A stretch of 64,000 bases of DNA, from positions 1 to 64,000 of the forward strand of contig JANQPN010000078.1 in NCBI GenBank assembly GCA_028289455.1. Reading direction: 5' to 3'. The position numbers and the translations under genes were made by a program. Of the stretch, positions 1-7,391 are shown one piece after another (the stretch's first letter is position 1; each line of letters opens with the position of its first letter). The notes beneath the pieces are model-generated. The model was not told where the DNA came from. It searched no databases and saw nothing but the letters and a program-made list of their open reading frames with translations. Source of the DNA: Wenzhouxiangellaceae bacterium. GTDB taxonomy: Bacteria; Pseudomonadota; Gammaproteobacteria; Xanthomonadales; Wenzhouxiangellaceae.

Positions 1-177
1 TTTCATTATCGTAATCTGGATGTCAGCACCATTAAGGAGCTGGCGGCGCGCTGGTGCCCTGAGGTTTTGGAAGGCTACCAAAAAGAAAGCCTGCATGAAG
101 CACTGGCCGATATACGTGATTCTATCGATGAGTTGAAATATTATCGCCGCTTTATGGGTTCTTTCTCAGAAGAGTAA
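1..177 (+). CDS. orn: Oligoribonuclease, C-terminal end (partial)
   Basis: The frame is open from base 1 and stops at 175-177, giving the last 58 residues. The text FHYRNLDVSTIKELAARW and the following HEALADIRDSIDELKYYRRF match the C-terminal end of DEDD-family 3'-5' exoribonuclease Orn, which degrades 2-5 nt RNA fragments to mononucleotides in the cytoplasm. The HEALADIRDS stretch contains the late His and Asp of the DEDDh active site. The start lies outside the window. Identification is by recognition of the conserved tail only, which is distinctive. Confidence 0.93.
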   Translation, partial: FHYRNLDVSTIKELAARWCPEVLEGYQKESLHEALADIRDSIDELKYYRRFMGSFSEE

Positions 178-209
178 ATAATTACAGTAACTTTCCTCGG
201 AGCAAGAAC

Positions 210-1091
210 ATGAAACCAGGTAGCCTGTTTACCCCCTTGATTGTGTCATTGCTGGTTGCCGCTTGTGGCAGCAGTGACAATCAGACAACTGCGGAAGCAC
301 CGGTTGTGACCCAAAATCATCAGGAATCCGGTTGCGTTGCTGAAGCGGCAACATTGCAGGGCGTCATTGACGATTCACGTCGACGGGAGGCCAACAGCTC
401 ACGGGACGTTTACCGGCATCCATCTGAAGTACTTGAGTTTTTTGAATTACAGCCCGATCAGACTGTTGTCGAAATCTGGCCAAGCGGTGGCTGGTGGACT
501 GAAATTCTGGCGCCTTACCTGCGAGACTGCGGGCAGTACATTGCTGCCGGATTTGCCCTGGACGCCAGACGTACGCCTGGCTGGCGCAAACGGGTGCAGC
601 GCCAATATAACGACTGGCTGGCCGGTGACCCTGGTCGCTTTGACAAGGTTCAGGTAAGCAGTCTGTCCATTCCGGAACGTCCGGAAATTGCACCGGCAGG
701 CAGCGCCGACCGGGTGCTGTCATTTCGTAATGTGCACAACTGGATGAATGGGGATTATGCGCCTGCGGTATTTGTCAGCATGTACAACGCACTCAAGCCG
801 GGTGGAATGCTGGGTCTGGTCGAGCATCGTGCTGATCCAGGTACGGCGCATGCGCAAATGCTGGAAAGTGGCTATGTAACCGAAGCACATGTGATTGACA
901 TGGCTGAGGCGGCCGGGTTTGAGCTGTTGCGCAGCAGTGAACTCAACGCCAACCCCAAAGACACCAAAGACCACCCGCAAGGTGTCTGGTCATTGCCGCC
1001 GTCTTACCGCGGAGGTGAGGAAACCAGGGCTGATTATCAGGTAATCGGAGAAAGTGACCGGATGACCCTGCTGTTCCGCAAGCCAAATTAA
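210..1091 (+). CDS. Predicted lipoprotein with methyltransferase-like fold (COG4798-like)
   Basis: 293 residues. A lipobox (LLVAAC, Cys19) follows a hydrophobic leader, so the mature protein should be a lipoprotein, and the first 20 residues after the Cys are polar. The body starts with RREANSSRDVYRHPSEVLEFF and has a glycine-containing segment VVEIWPSGGWWTEILAPYL where a class I methyltransferase would bind SAM, then LKPGGMLGLVEHR, typical of motif post-II in such enzymes. This arrangement is that of the predicted extracytoplasmic methyltransferases of COG4798. The reaction is unknown. A possible ribosome site CTCGGAGC lies just upstream of the ATG. It follows orn by 32 bp but is not functionally linked to it as far as can be seen. 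Confidence 0.8.
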   Translation: MKPGSLFTPLIVSLLVAACGSSDNQTTAEAPVVTQNHQESGCVAEAATLQGVIDDSRRREANSSRDVYRHPSEVLEFFELQPDQTVVEIWPSGGWWTEILAPYLRDCGQYIAAGFALDARRTPGWRKRVQRQYNDWLAGDPGRFDKVQVSSLSIPERPEIAPAGSADRVLSFRNVHNWMNGDYAPAVFVSMYNALKPGGMLGLVEHRADPGTAHAQMLESGYVTEAHVIDMAEAAGFELLRSSELNANPKDTKDHPQGVWSLPPSYRGGEETRADYQVIGESDRMTLLFRKPN

Positions 1092-1266
1092 CTGCACTGA
1101 TATTTTCCAGATAGCATTGCCTGATGAGTGGTACAGCTAACACCTCATCAGGCTATAGTCGATTGTGATGTTTCTGTGCCTTTGTCAGTAAGGTAAATAA
1201 CGCATTAGCAAAAAGTCAGCCAACCGGGTATATTTAAATTGAATTTCATTTCTTAAGGGGGAAGCA

Positions 1267-1371
1267 ATGACAAATTTCACAATAACCGGTTTGGCGATAC
1301 ACCTGCCTGAAAATTCGTTTCAGGCATTCACCTGCGGTAAATTCACCAAATTTTCTCACCGGGTTTGCTAA
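1267..1371 (+). CDS. Possible 34-residue small protein with a strong ribosome site
   Basis: An ATG at 1267 is preceded by TTAAGGGGGAAGCA, a good Shine-Dalgarno with 6-7 nt spacing, and opens a 34-codon frame ending in TAA at 1369. The peptide begins MTNFTITGLAIHLPEN and holds two cysteines, the second being its last residue. I recognise no family. It sits alone in a 515-bp gap in front of the ferritin-like/MNIO operon and is read in the same direction. It may be a real small gene, a leader of the operon, or chance. The rest of the gap (1092-1266 and 1372-1606) shows no further clear element. Confidence 0.3.
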   Translation: MTNFTITGLAIHLPENSFQAFTCGKFTKFSHRVC

Positions 1372-1606
1372 TTTAACCCACTCGTATCACGGCAAGGGGC
1401 ATGGTGATCACAGCAACGCTCGACAGCAGCAGGGAACCGCTGCAACGTCTACAGCCGTTTTCACATAACCGGCTGACATCGCCGATTCACAATCTGCAAA
1501 TTCATGCCAGCGTTTTTGCCGGTTTAATTTACTTTTGCATAACGCTTCTGAGCCTTTACCGAGCTTCAGAAGCCATCATGCAGTCACTCAAACGGAGCAT
1601 TATGTT

Positions 1607-3052
1607 ATGAGCAACGGATCCGATCCATTGACTCCCTTAACGCCCAGCGAAAGGGAAATGGTGGCTGAGCTGGAACAGCTTGGCCGCGAAGAAATACTGC
1701 AGCAGCTTAAGGATAATCTGCAAACCGCGATTTATATTGAGCTGGCAACCATTCCAATCTATTTGTTCACCTATTATTCCATTAACCGTACTGCGACCAC
1801 CGGTGAGCAGCTGGATGCTGCCAGCCGCTATGGTAATAAAGCGGGTGGGGTGATTATGAGTGTGGCAGTAGAGGAAATGCTGCACATGTCGTTATCGTCC
1901 AATGTGCTTTATTCACTGGGCGTTCAACCGGAATTGTATTTGCATTCACCGGACCCGTATCCGACACCGCTTCCCTATCACAATCCGGTGGGGCCGCCTG
2001 GACCGGATGGAGATAGAAAAGTACTGATACCGCTGTCCAGACTGGGTTATGAACAGTTCTGGCATTTCCTGCAGATTGAGTATCCGGAGAAAGTGGATGC
2101 ATGGCCGGAGGACAGAGACTGGAACACCATTGGTCAGTTCTATTCGTATATCCGCTGCTTGATCAGCTGCCGGCAAATTACCGATGAAGATTTTCAGGTT
2201 CACGGTAAGGGGACCCAGATTCAAAGTGGTAATTACTCGGTTAACAATGTTGATACCTTATATCCGGACCAGGCATTTGACCCCTGGGGTCTGCCGCCAC
2301 CGGTTCCGAATGATTATGCATCCGGTTGTCCGGCAGCCGCGGTATCTGAATACACCAACAAAGCAGACAGCCATGCTGGAGCAGCGGAATTAATAACGGT
2401 TAACAGCAAATTGACCGCGCTGCAGGCCATTGACACCATTTGTGATCAGGGTGAGGGCTTCCAGCATCAGGCGACCGATGATCCCAGTCATGCCGAGTTT
2501 TCACATTACTACAAGTTTTTGAGACTGCAGGCTCAACTGGAACGATATCCGGACCATGTTGAAGATCTGGCACCATTGCCTGTTCCGCCTGATCCGATAT
2601 TGCCAACGGTTACCGATGCCGAATTGTCCGAAGTGGTGGCAAGTTTTCCGGATAATCCGCGAACCGGCAGCTACCCGGAGAATTTGCAGGCCTTGTCCAA
2701 CCTGTGTAATGGCGTCTATCAGTACATGCTGATTATGACCGAGACCATTTTCAGGGTACCGCCTGAAGAGCAAAAACTGTTCTTTAACCAGGGTATGCAT
2801 TTTTCCATGATCTGGATACTGGATAAATTGATCCAGAACATGCGGGGTTTTGAATTGGATGACGGCAGTGGCAATGTGCTGGCGCCGACCTTTGAAAACT
2901 ATGATCTGGGACCGCGCAGCGATGCATATGCAAGTCTCCAGGCATTGGCGGCGGCCATTACTGATCCTGCTCAGAAAAGTGCTATCGGCTACATCATCAC
3001 CAGAATTAATGAATTGCCTGACGTCAGCCCCTATTGGGATGATGCCTGTTAA
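1607..3052 (+). CDS. Ferritin-like (VioB-type, PF12902-like) protein of the MNIO operon
   Basis: 481 residues from the ATG at 1607, which has GGAG at 1594-1597. The frame also runs upstream to an ATG at 1535, but that extension has no ribosome site and looks non-coding. The N-terminal helices LQTAIYIELATIPIYLFTYY and later VAVEEMLHMSLSSNVLYSLG carry the E...ExxH pattern of ferritin-like di-metal proteins, and the layout matches the ferritin-like domain found in VioB/RebD-type iminophenyl-pyruvate dimer synthases. A second helical bundle contains DDPSHAEFSHYYKFLRL. It is the first gene of a four-gene run with the Cys-rich protein (52 bp downstream), the MNIO enzyme and the DUF2063 protein, so a role in metal or peptide oxidation is plausible but inferred. 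No violacein-type pathway genes are nearby. Confidence 0.8.
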   Translation: MSNGSDPLTPLTPSEREMVAELEQLGREEILQQLKDNLQTAIYIELATIPIYLFTYYSINRTATTGEQLDAASRYGNKAGGVIMSVAVEEMLHMSLSSNVLYSLGVQPELYLHSPDPYPTPLPYHNPVGPPGPDGDRKVLIPLSRLGYEQFWHFLQIEYPEKVDAWPEDRDWNTIGQFYSYIRCLISCRQITDEDFQVHGKGTQIQSGNYSVNNVDTLYPDQAFDPWGLPPPVPNDYASGCPAAAVSEYTNKADSHAGAAELITVNSKLTALQAIDTICDQGEGFQHQATDDPSHAEFSHYYKFLRLQAQLERYPDHVEDLAPLPVPPDPILPTVTDAELSEVVASFPDNPRTGSYPENLQALSNLCNGVYQYMLIMTETIFRVPPEEQKLFFNQGMHFSMIWILDKLIQNMRGFELDDGSGNVLAPTFENYDLGPRSDAYASLQALAAAITDPAQKSAIGYIITRINELPDVSPYWDDAC

Positions 3053-3104
3053 ATGTGATGCGATGAAATCACCCGTTAATGGAACAAAGAATTAGGAGCT
3101 AACC

Positions 3105-3728
3105 ATGTCAGATACCAAATCAGGGCCCGGTTATCCGGTGCCGCAACCTTATCCCTTTGAAGATGCACCGACCTGGCCGAGTAAAGTCGGCACACCTCTG
3201 CAGCCCGCCCATCCGCTGCATTCCTGTCTCGGGCTGAACAGCTGCAAGGGGCAGGACCGCTATGGCGCAGCAGGACCACCTGATGGACCCAACCCCAATG
3301 TGCCCAACGCATGCGCTGGGCAGGGCTATTGCTCAACCACAGCTGATCACACCTGCCATGTGCTGAATGATTGCAAAAACCAGGGAGGCTGTGGCTTATA
3401 CGGCAACGCTGAGGAATTGAATCATCCGGGGCTGAATGCGTGTAAATCGCTGGGCTCGTGTGCTACGCCCATTAATGCCGAGCGCTTTACCACAACCGGC
3501 CCCAATCAGGGCAAAAGCGTATGGGCAAGAGCGCGTGAGGTATTCGAGCAGAACTGGCCGGAAATACGCAAGAATATTCCCGATGCACCTGAGCAGCTGG
3601 GGCCGGCGCCGGAACCGTTTACCGAAACCGGACCGCCATACCTGTGGATTTCAGATGATAATGAGGAACGCGGCAACATGACGGCCTGCGGCGCCAGCGG
3701 ACTGAGTGGCGCCGGTGGCTGTTCCTGA
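3105..3728 (+). CDS. Cys-rich protein, putative MNIO substrate (bufferin-like precursor)
   Basis: 207 residues with a good ribosome site (TAGGAG, 3094-3099). Residues about 40-125 hold nine cysteines, mostly spaced as C-X5-C: CLGLNSC, CAGQGYC, CHVLNDC, CKNQGGC and CKSLGSC, with CKGQ/CAGQ elements resembling those of DUF2282 bufferin precursors. A Cys-free helical stretch (WARAREVFEQNWPEIRKNIP) follows, and the last residues hold two more cysteines (CGASGLSGAGGCS). There is no signal peptide of the usual kind, and the N-terminus is Pro-rich. It overlaps the MNIO gene by 23 nt, so the two are probably translationally coupled. By analogy with BufA/MbnA/TglA systems it would be modified by the MNIO enzyme at Cys, Asp or Asn. 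That is inference, and at 207 residues it is much longer than most such precursors. Confidence 0.75.
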   Translation: MSDTKSGPGYPVPQPYPFEDAPTWPSKVGTPLQPAHPLHSCLGLNSCKGQDRYGAAGPPDGPNPNVPNACAGQGYCSTTADHTCHVLNDCKNQGGCGLYGNAEELNHPGLNACKSLGSCATPINAERFTTTGPNQGKSVWARAREVFEQNWPEIRKNIPDAPEQLGPAPEPFTETGPPYLWISDDNEERGNMTACGASGLSGAGGCS

Positions 3729-4677
3729 ACGAAATGCTGTAAAGCATCGGCTAGACAGGCCCGGGCTTGGCCTGGGCCTTGGACTGCGTAACTGCCATTT
3801 CGAGCACATTGTCAGCAACTGGCCCGAGATTGACTGGTTCGAGGCCATTTCCGAGAACTTTATGGATTCAGGTGGGCGGCCGCGCTGGATAATCAACCAG
3901 GTGGCAGAACGTTATCCGGTGGTGCTGCATGGTGTCTCTATGTCGATCGGCAGCACCGATCCACTCAACTTCTCCTATCTGTCCAAATTAAAAGCGCTGG
4001 CCAAAGAGGTCAATGCTGCCTGGGTGAGTGATCATCTGTGCTGGACGGGGGTAATGGGCATCAATTCCCATGATCTGTTACCGGTGCCGCTGACAGAAGA
4101 AGCGCTGCAGCACATCAGCGCCCGTGTTCTGCAGGTGCAGGATTATCTGGAACAGCCGCTGGTGCTGGAAAACCCCAGCACTTATATCAGTTTTAGCGAT
4201 TCACAAATGAGCGAACCGGAATTCCTGACCGAGCTGGTCAACCTGACCGGGTGCCGGTTGCTGCTGGATGTGAATAATGTCTTCGTCAGCTGCTTTAACA
4301 GTGACACTGACCCACAGGCCTATCTTGATGCTTTTCCCTATGACAGTGTCGTGCAGCTGCACCTGGCAGGACACCAGGATTGCGGCACACATATTATCGA
4401 TACCCATGATGGGCCGGTGCGGCAGGAAGTCTGGGAGCTGTTCCGGCAAGTCTGGGCGCGTTGTAATGGGGTAGCAACTCTACTCGAGTGGGATGGCAAT
4501 ATCCCTGCGTTTGATGCCTGTCACGCGGAACTGCTGAAAGCCAGAAACTATATGGAAGCCGGTCATATTCAGACGGCTGACCCAAGGCCTCAGCCGGAAT
4601 CAACCGGTTCCATTTCCAACCCGGTCGATTTTCTGGTTCCACAGGTAATGGACAGTTCGGTCATGGAGCACCGGTGA
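3706..4677 (+). CDS. MNIO-family (DUF692, BufB/MbnB-like) peptide-modifying iron oxygenase
   Basis: 323 residues from GTG 3706 (a second GTG at 3715 is possible), overlapping the precursor gene. The N-terminal GLGLGLRNCHFEHI is the DUF692 hallmark of a TIM-barrel enzyme. Expected metal ligands are present: His75 (VLHGVSMS), His110 (WVSDHLCW), Glu155-Asn156 (LVLENPSTY), Asp188 with Asn190/191 (LLLDVNNVFVS), His219/His223 (QLHLAGH), Asp232 and His234 (IDTHDGPV) and Glu261 (LLEWDGNIP). Known members (MbnB, TglH, BufB) use a di- or tri-iron centre to oxidise Cys or other residues of ribosomal peptides with a partner protein. Here the neighbours supply both a Cys-rich candidate substrate and a DUF2063 partner. 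Confidence 0.93.
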   Translation: MAPVAVPERNAVKHRLDRPGLGLGLGLRNCHFEHIVSNWPEIDWFEAISENFMDSGGRPRWIINQVAERYPVVLHGVSMSIGSTDPLNFSYLSKLKALAKEVNAAWVSDHLCWTGVMGINSHDLLPVPLTEEALQHISARVLQVQDYLEQPLVLENPSTYISFSDSQMSEPEFLTELVNLTGCRLLLDVNNVFVSCFNSDTDPQAYLDAFPYDSVVQLHLAGHQDCGTHIIDTHDGPVRQEVWELFRQVWARCNGVATLLEWDGNIPAFDACHAELLKARNYMEAGHIQTADPRPQPESTGSISNPVDFLVPQVMDSSVMEHR

Positions 4678-5492
4678 GTAATCAGGCCACATCACTGCAA
4701 ACCATTCAGCGGTGGATGCAGGATGCCTTGATGTTCCCCGGGCAGACGAGCGGAGAATCGACCACTGGGCTGATAAATCCTTCATCAAGACAGACAGCCG
4801 AGCAGCGTTTGGCCGTTTATCAGCGCAGTTACTACCTGCGCCTGCAGAAGTGCATGCGCGAGCAATTTCCTGCGCTATGTCATGCGCTTGGAGAACAATT
4901 GTTTAATGATTTTTCCAGTGACTATCTTCAATCGAAACCTTCGGTAAGCCATACCTTGTATGAACTGGGCCAGCGATTCCCCGACCATCTGGAACAGACT
5001 CGGCCGGACGCTGGCGAAAAGCCGGAACAGCGTGAACAATGGATCGATTTTATGGTTGATCTGGCCCGCTTTGAGTATCAGGTATTCAGCCTGTTTGATG
5101 CACCGGGCCACGAGGGCAAACCATTTGCCGCTCACAATACGGCGGATGAGATCCTGCAGCTGCAGCCGTGCTTTGCTCTGGGGGACTACCGTTTTCCGGT
5201 TGCCTGGTATTACCATCAGGTACGGCAGGAAAATCAACCCAAAATTCCGGCAATGCAAAGATCGCTGATCGCATTGCTGCGTAAAGATTTCTTAACCCAC
5301 ACATTTCAGGTAAGTTTTACAGAGTATCAATTTCTGTCATTACTAAGCCAGGGCAGTTCAGTTGAGTCTGCATTACAGCGGGTTGCAGAACAGACGGAAT
5401 TGCCGGTTGAGCAGTTGCGTGACAGCTGGAGCAGCCGGGAAGGGGCCAGGGCACGCTGGATAGATGCCGGTTTTTTTATCGCCGGCAGTTAA
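4674..5492 (+). CDS. BufC-like DUF2063 partner protein
   Basis: 272 residues. It starts at a GTG that overlaps the TGA of the MNIO gene (GTGA), indicating coupling. The N-terminal 100 residues fit the DUF2063/HvfC-BufC domain: IQRWMQDALMFPGQ, then RLAVYQRSYYLRLQKCMREQFPAL and FNDFSSDYLQSKP followed by LYELGQRFPDHLEQ. In bufferin and methanobactin-type systems the protein next to the MNIO helps recognise and position the precursor peptide. The C-terminal part (FEYQVFSLFDAPGHEG onward) is the usual second domain. It is the last gene of the operon, and a 195-bp gap without clear signals follows. Confidence 0.88.
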   Translation: MSNQATSLQTIQRWMQDALMFPGQTSGESTTGLINPSSRQTAEQRLAVYQRSYYLRLQKCMREQFPALCHALGEQLFNDFSSDYLQSKPSVSHTLYELGQRFPDHLEQTRPDAGEKPEQREQWIDFMVDLARFEYQVFSLFDAPGHEGKPFAAHNTADEILQLQPCFALGDYRFPVAWYYHQVRQENQPKIPAMQRSLIALLRKDFLTHTFQVSFTEYQFLSLLSQGSSVESALQRVAEQTELPVEQLRDSWSSREGARARWIDAGFFIAGS

Positions 5493-5687
5493 CCATCAAC
5501 CGCTTTTATCGCTTGGGTGTTTCAAAGAAACGCTTAAGCTGTCTTCAATTTCGGTGCAATTAATTTTGAATTGTCATTGGATGATCATGACAGCCGGGTT
5601 ATGCCATTCGAAAATATGATACAACCATGACATTCAATCAGGATGCTCCGGCTACTATTGGGAGCAGGTTGATCTGGAAGCCCGGAA

Positions 5688-7379
5688 ATGAGAATGAACG
5701 ACGGTATCAAAGTCTTATGTCTGATCATGATGGTTGGAGGTTGTGCAAAGCAAATTTCAGAAGCACCACAACCACAGCCGCCAGCCTCACCAGCATCATC
5801 TGATTCTGCGGAATTAGATCGCATTGATGTAACTGGTTCCAGGTTGAGTGATGCTGATATAGAGCGTTATGAGTCCAAACCCAGGCGTATACCGCGTTTT
5901 GGTGACGATGAAAGTGCTGCATATGAAGAGCACGAAGTGCTCTATTGGAATCACCACAACAGCTATCAGATATTCCGGGATTATGGTGTGAATCCGACTA
6001 TTCTCACACGCGCTAAACAGGATTCGACATTTGCACTGGATGTGGATGATGGTTCTTATAAATTGGCGCTGGCAATGCTTGAGCGTGGCAGTATGCCGGT
6101 GCCGGACGGCATTCGTGTGGAAGAGTTCGTGAACGCACAACGGTATCGCTACCGCGCCGGCGATGATTTGTTTTCCCTGAGTGCTGAGGCCACGCCGTCG
6201 CCTTTCAGACAGGGTTATCACGTACTGCATCTGGGCATCCAGGCTCAATTGATGCAGTCTCAGGAGCGTCTGCCTGCCAACCTCGTATTTGTTGCTGATG
6301 TGTCCGGCTCCATGGCGCATGACAATAAGATCGAGCTACTGAAAGAAGCCTTTACCACGCTGGTATCACAACTCAATGAGGATGATCAGATTGCCCTGGT
6401 GGCGTATGACAACAGTGCCCGTCTGGTTCTGCCGCCAATGAATGCCGATCACAAGCGGGAAATGGTGCAGGCAATCAACCGTCTGCAACCCACTGGCGGT
6501 ACCAACCTAGGGCATGGCATAGAGCTGGCCTATACCATTGCAGAATCGATGTTCCAGCCGGGTTTTATCAACCGAGTGATTCTAACCTCCGATGGGGTGG
6601 CCAATGCCGGTTACACCGGTGTTGATTCCATACTGAAACAGATCGAAAAGCAGCGAAAGCGTGGCGTATTCCTGACGACAGTGGGTGTCGGCGTCAATGT
6701 GTACAACGACCATCTGCTGGAACAACTGGCGGACCGTGGGGACGGCCAATATATGTTTATGGCTGACAGTCAGGATATACAGCTGGCATTTGTTGATGAA
6801 TTGCGCTCCCAGTTACAGGTAGTGGCTAAAAATGTTAAGAGCCAGGTGATATTTAATCCTGATGTGGTTTCGCATTATCGTCTACTGGGCTATGAAAACC
6901 GCGGGCTGGAAAAAGAGGATTTCCTGGATGCATCAAAAGATGGCGGCGAGCTGGGTGCGGGCCATCGGGTCACAGCCATTTATGAGGTTAAACTGAAAAA
7001 CAATTTTCCCAATGATGAGCTTGGTACATTCAGTGTAGCCTATCAGAAACCTCAAGGGCGGCGGGTGCGTACAGTAAACAAGGATATACCGGCATCCATC
7101 GTCAGAAACAGCATGCGGGCTTCTTCGCCGGATATGCGGTTATCAATCAGCGCGGCCGCCTTTGCCGAAAAGCTGCGTCTGTCGTACTGGTCAAGCCGGT
7201 ATGCTTATAGGGATATTCTGAATGTGCTGGATTCTCTGCCGCACGCCTACCTGCAGGATGAGCAGATTCAGCGATTACATACGGCGGTTCTGTATGCCAG
7301 CCAGTACGACAGCCGAGCAAACCCGTATGAAGCTACAGATGTACTGTTCGATCTTGATCACGTACCACTGCTGAAATAG
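5688..7379 (+). CDS. von Willebrand factor A lipoprotein (YfbK-like)
   Basis: 563 residues. The N-terminus MRMNDGIKVLCLIMMVGGC is a lipoprotein signal (Cys19). It is followed by a Pro/Ser-rich linker, then the vWF_A N-terminal domain (YWNHHNSYQIFRDYGVNP to about 190), a vWA domain with an intact MIDAS motif (Asp204-V-S-G-S-M, plus TGGTN and TSDGVANAG), and a DUF3520-like C-terminal domain. Such proteins bind a divalent metal and protein partners at the envelope. The stop is 12 bp from the start of the histidine kinase gene, so this is likely a surface component or sensor of that two-component system (inference from order). An in-frame ATG at 5694 is an alternative start. Confidence 0.88.
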   Translation: MRMNDGIKVLCLIMMVGGCAKQISEAPQPQPPASPASSDSAELDRIDVTGSRLSDADIERYESKPRRIPRFGDDESAAYEEHEVLYWNHHNSYQIFRDYGVNPTILTRAKQDSTFALDVDDGSYKLALAMLERGSMPVPDGIRVEEFVNAQRYRYRAGDDLFSLSAEATPSPFRQGYHVLHLGIQAQLMQSQERLPANLVFVADVSGSMAHDNKIELLKEAFTTLVSQLNEDDQIALVAYDNSARLVLPPMNADHKREMVQAINRLQPTGGTNLGHGIELAYTIAESMFQPGFINRVILTSDGVANAGYTGVDSILKQIEKQRKRGVFLTTVGVGVNVYNDHLLEQLADRGDGQYMFMADSQDIQLAFVDELRSQLQVVAKNVKSQVIFNPDVVSHYRLLGYENRGLEKEDFLDASKDGGELGAGHRVTAIYEVKLKNNFPNDELGTFSVAYQKPQGRRVRTVNKDIPASIVRNSMRASSPDMRLSISAAAFAEKLRLSYWSSRYAYRDILNVLDSLPHAYLQDEQIQRLHTAVLYASQYDSRANPYEATDVLFDLDHVPLLK

Positions 7380-7391
7380 CCGGAAGGCAGA

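Noticed and set aside
1401..1610. 69-codon frame overlapping the start of the ferritin-like gene
   Set aside because: No ribosome site, ends 4 nt after the better-supported ATG at 1607 and has no family features.
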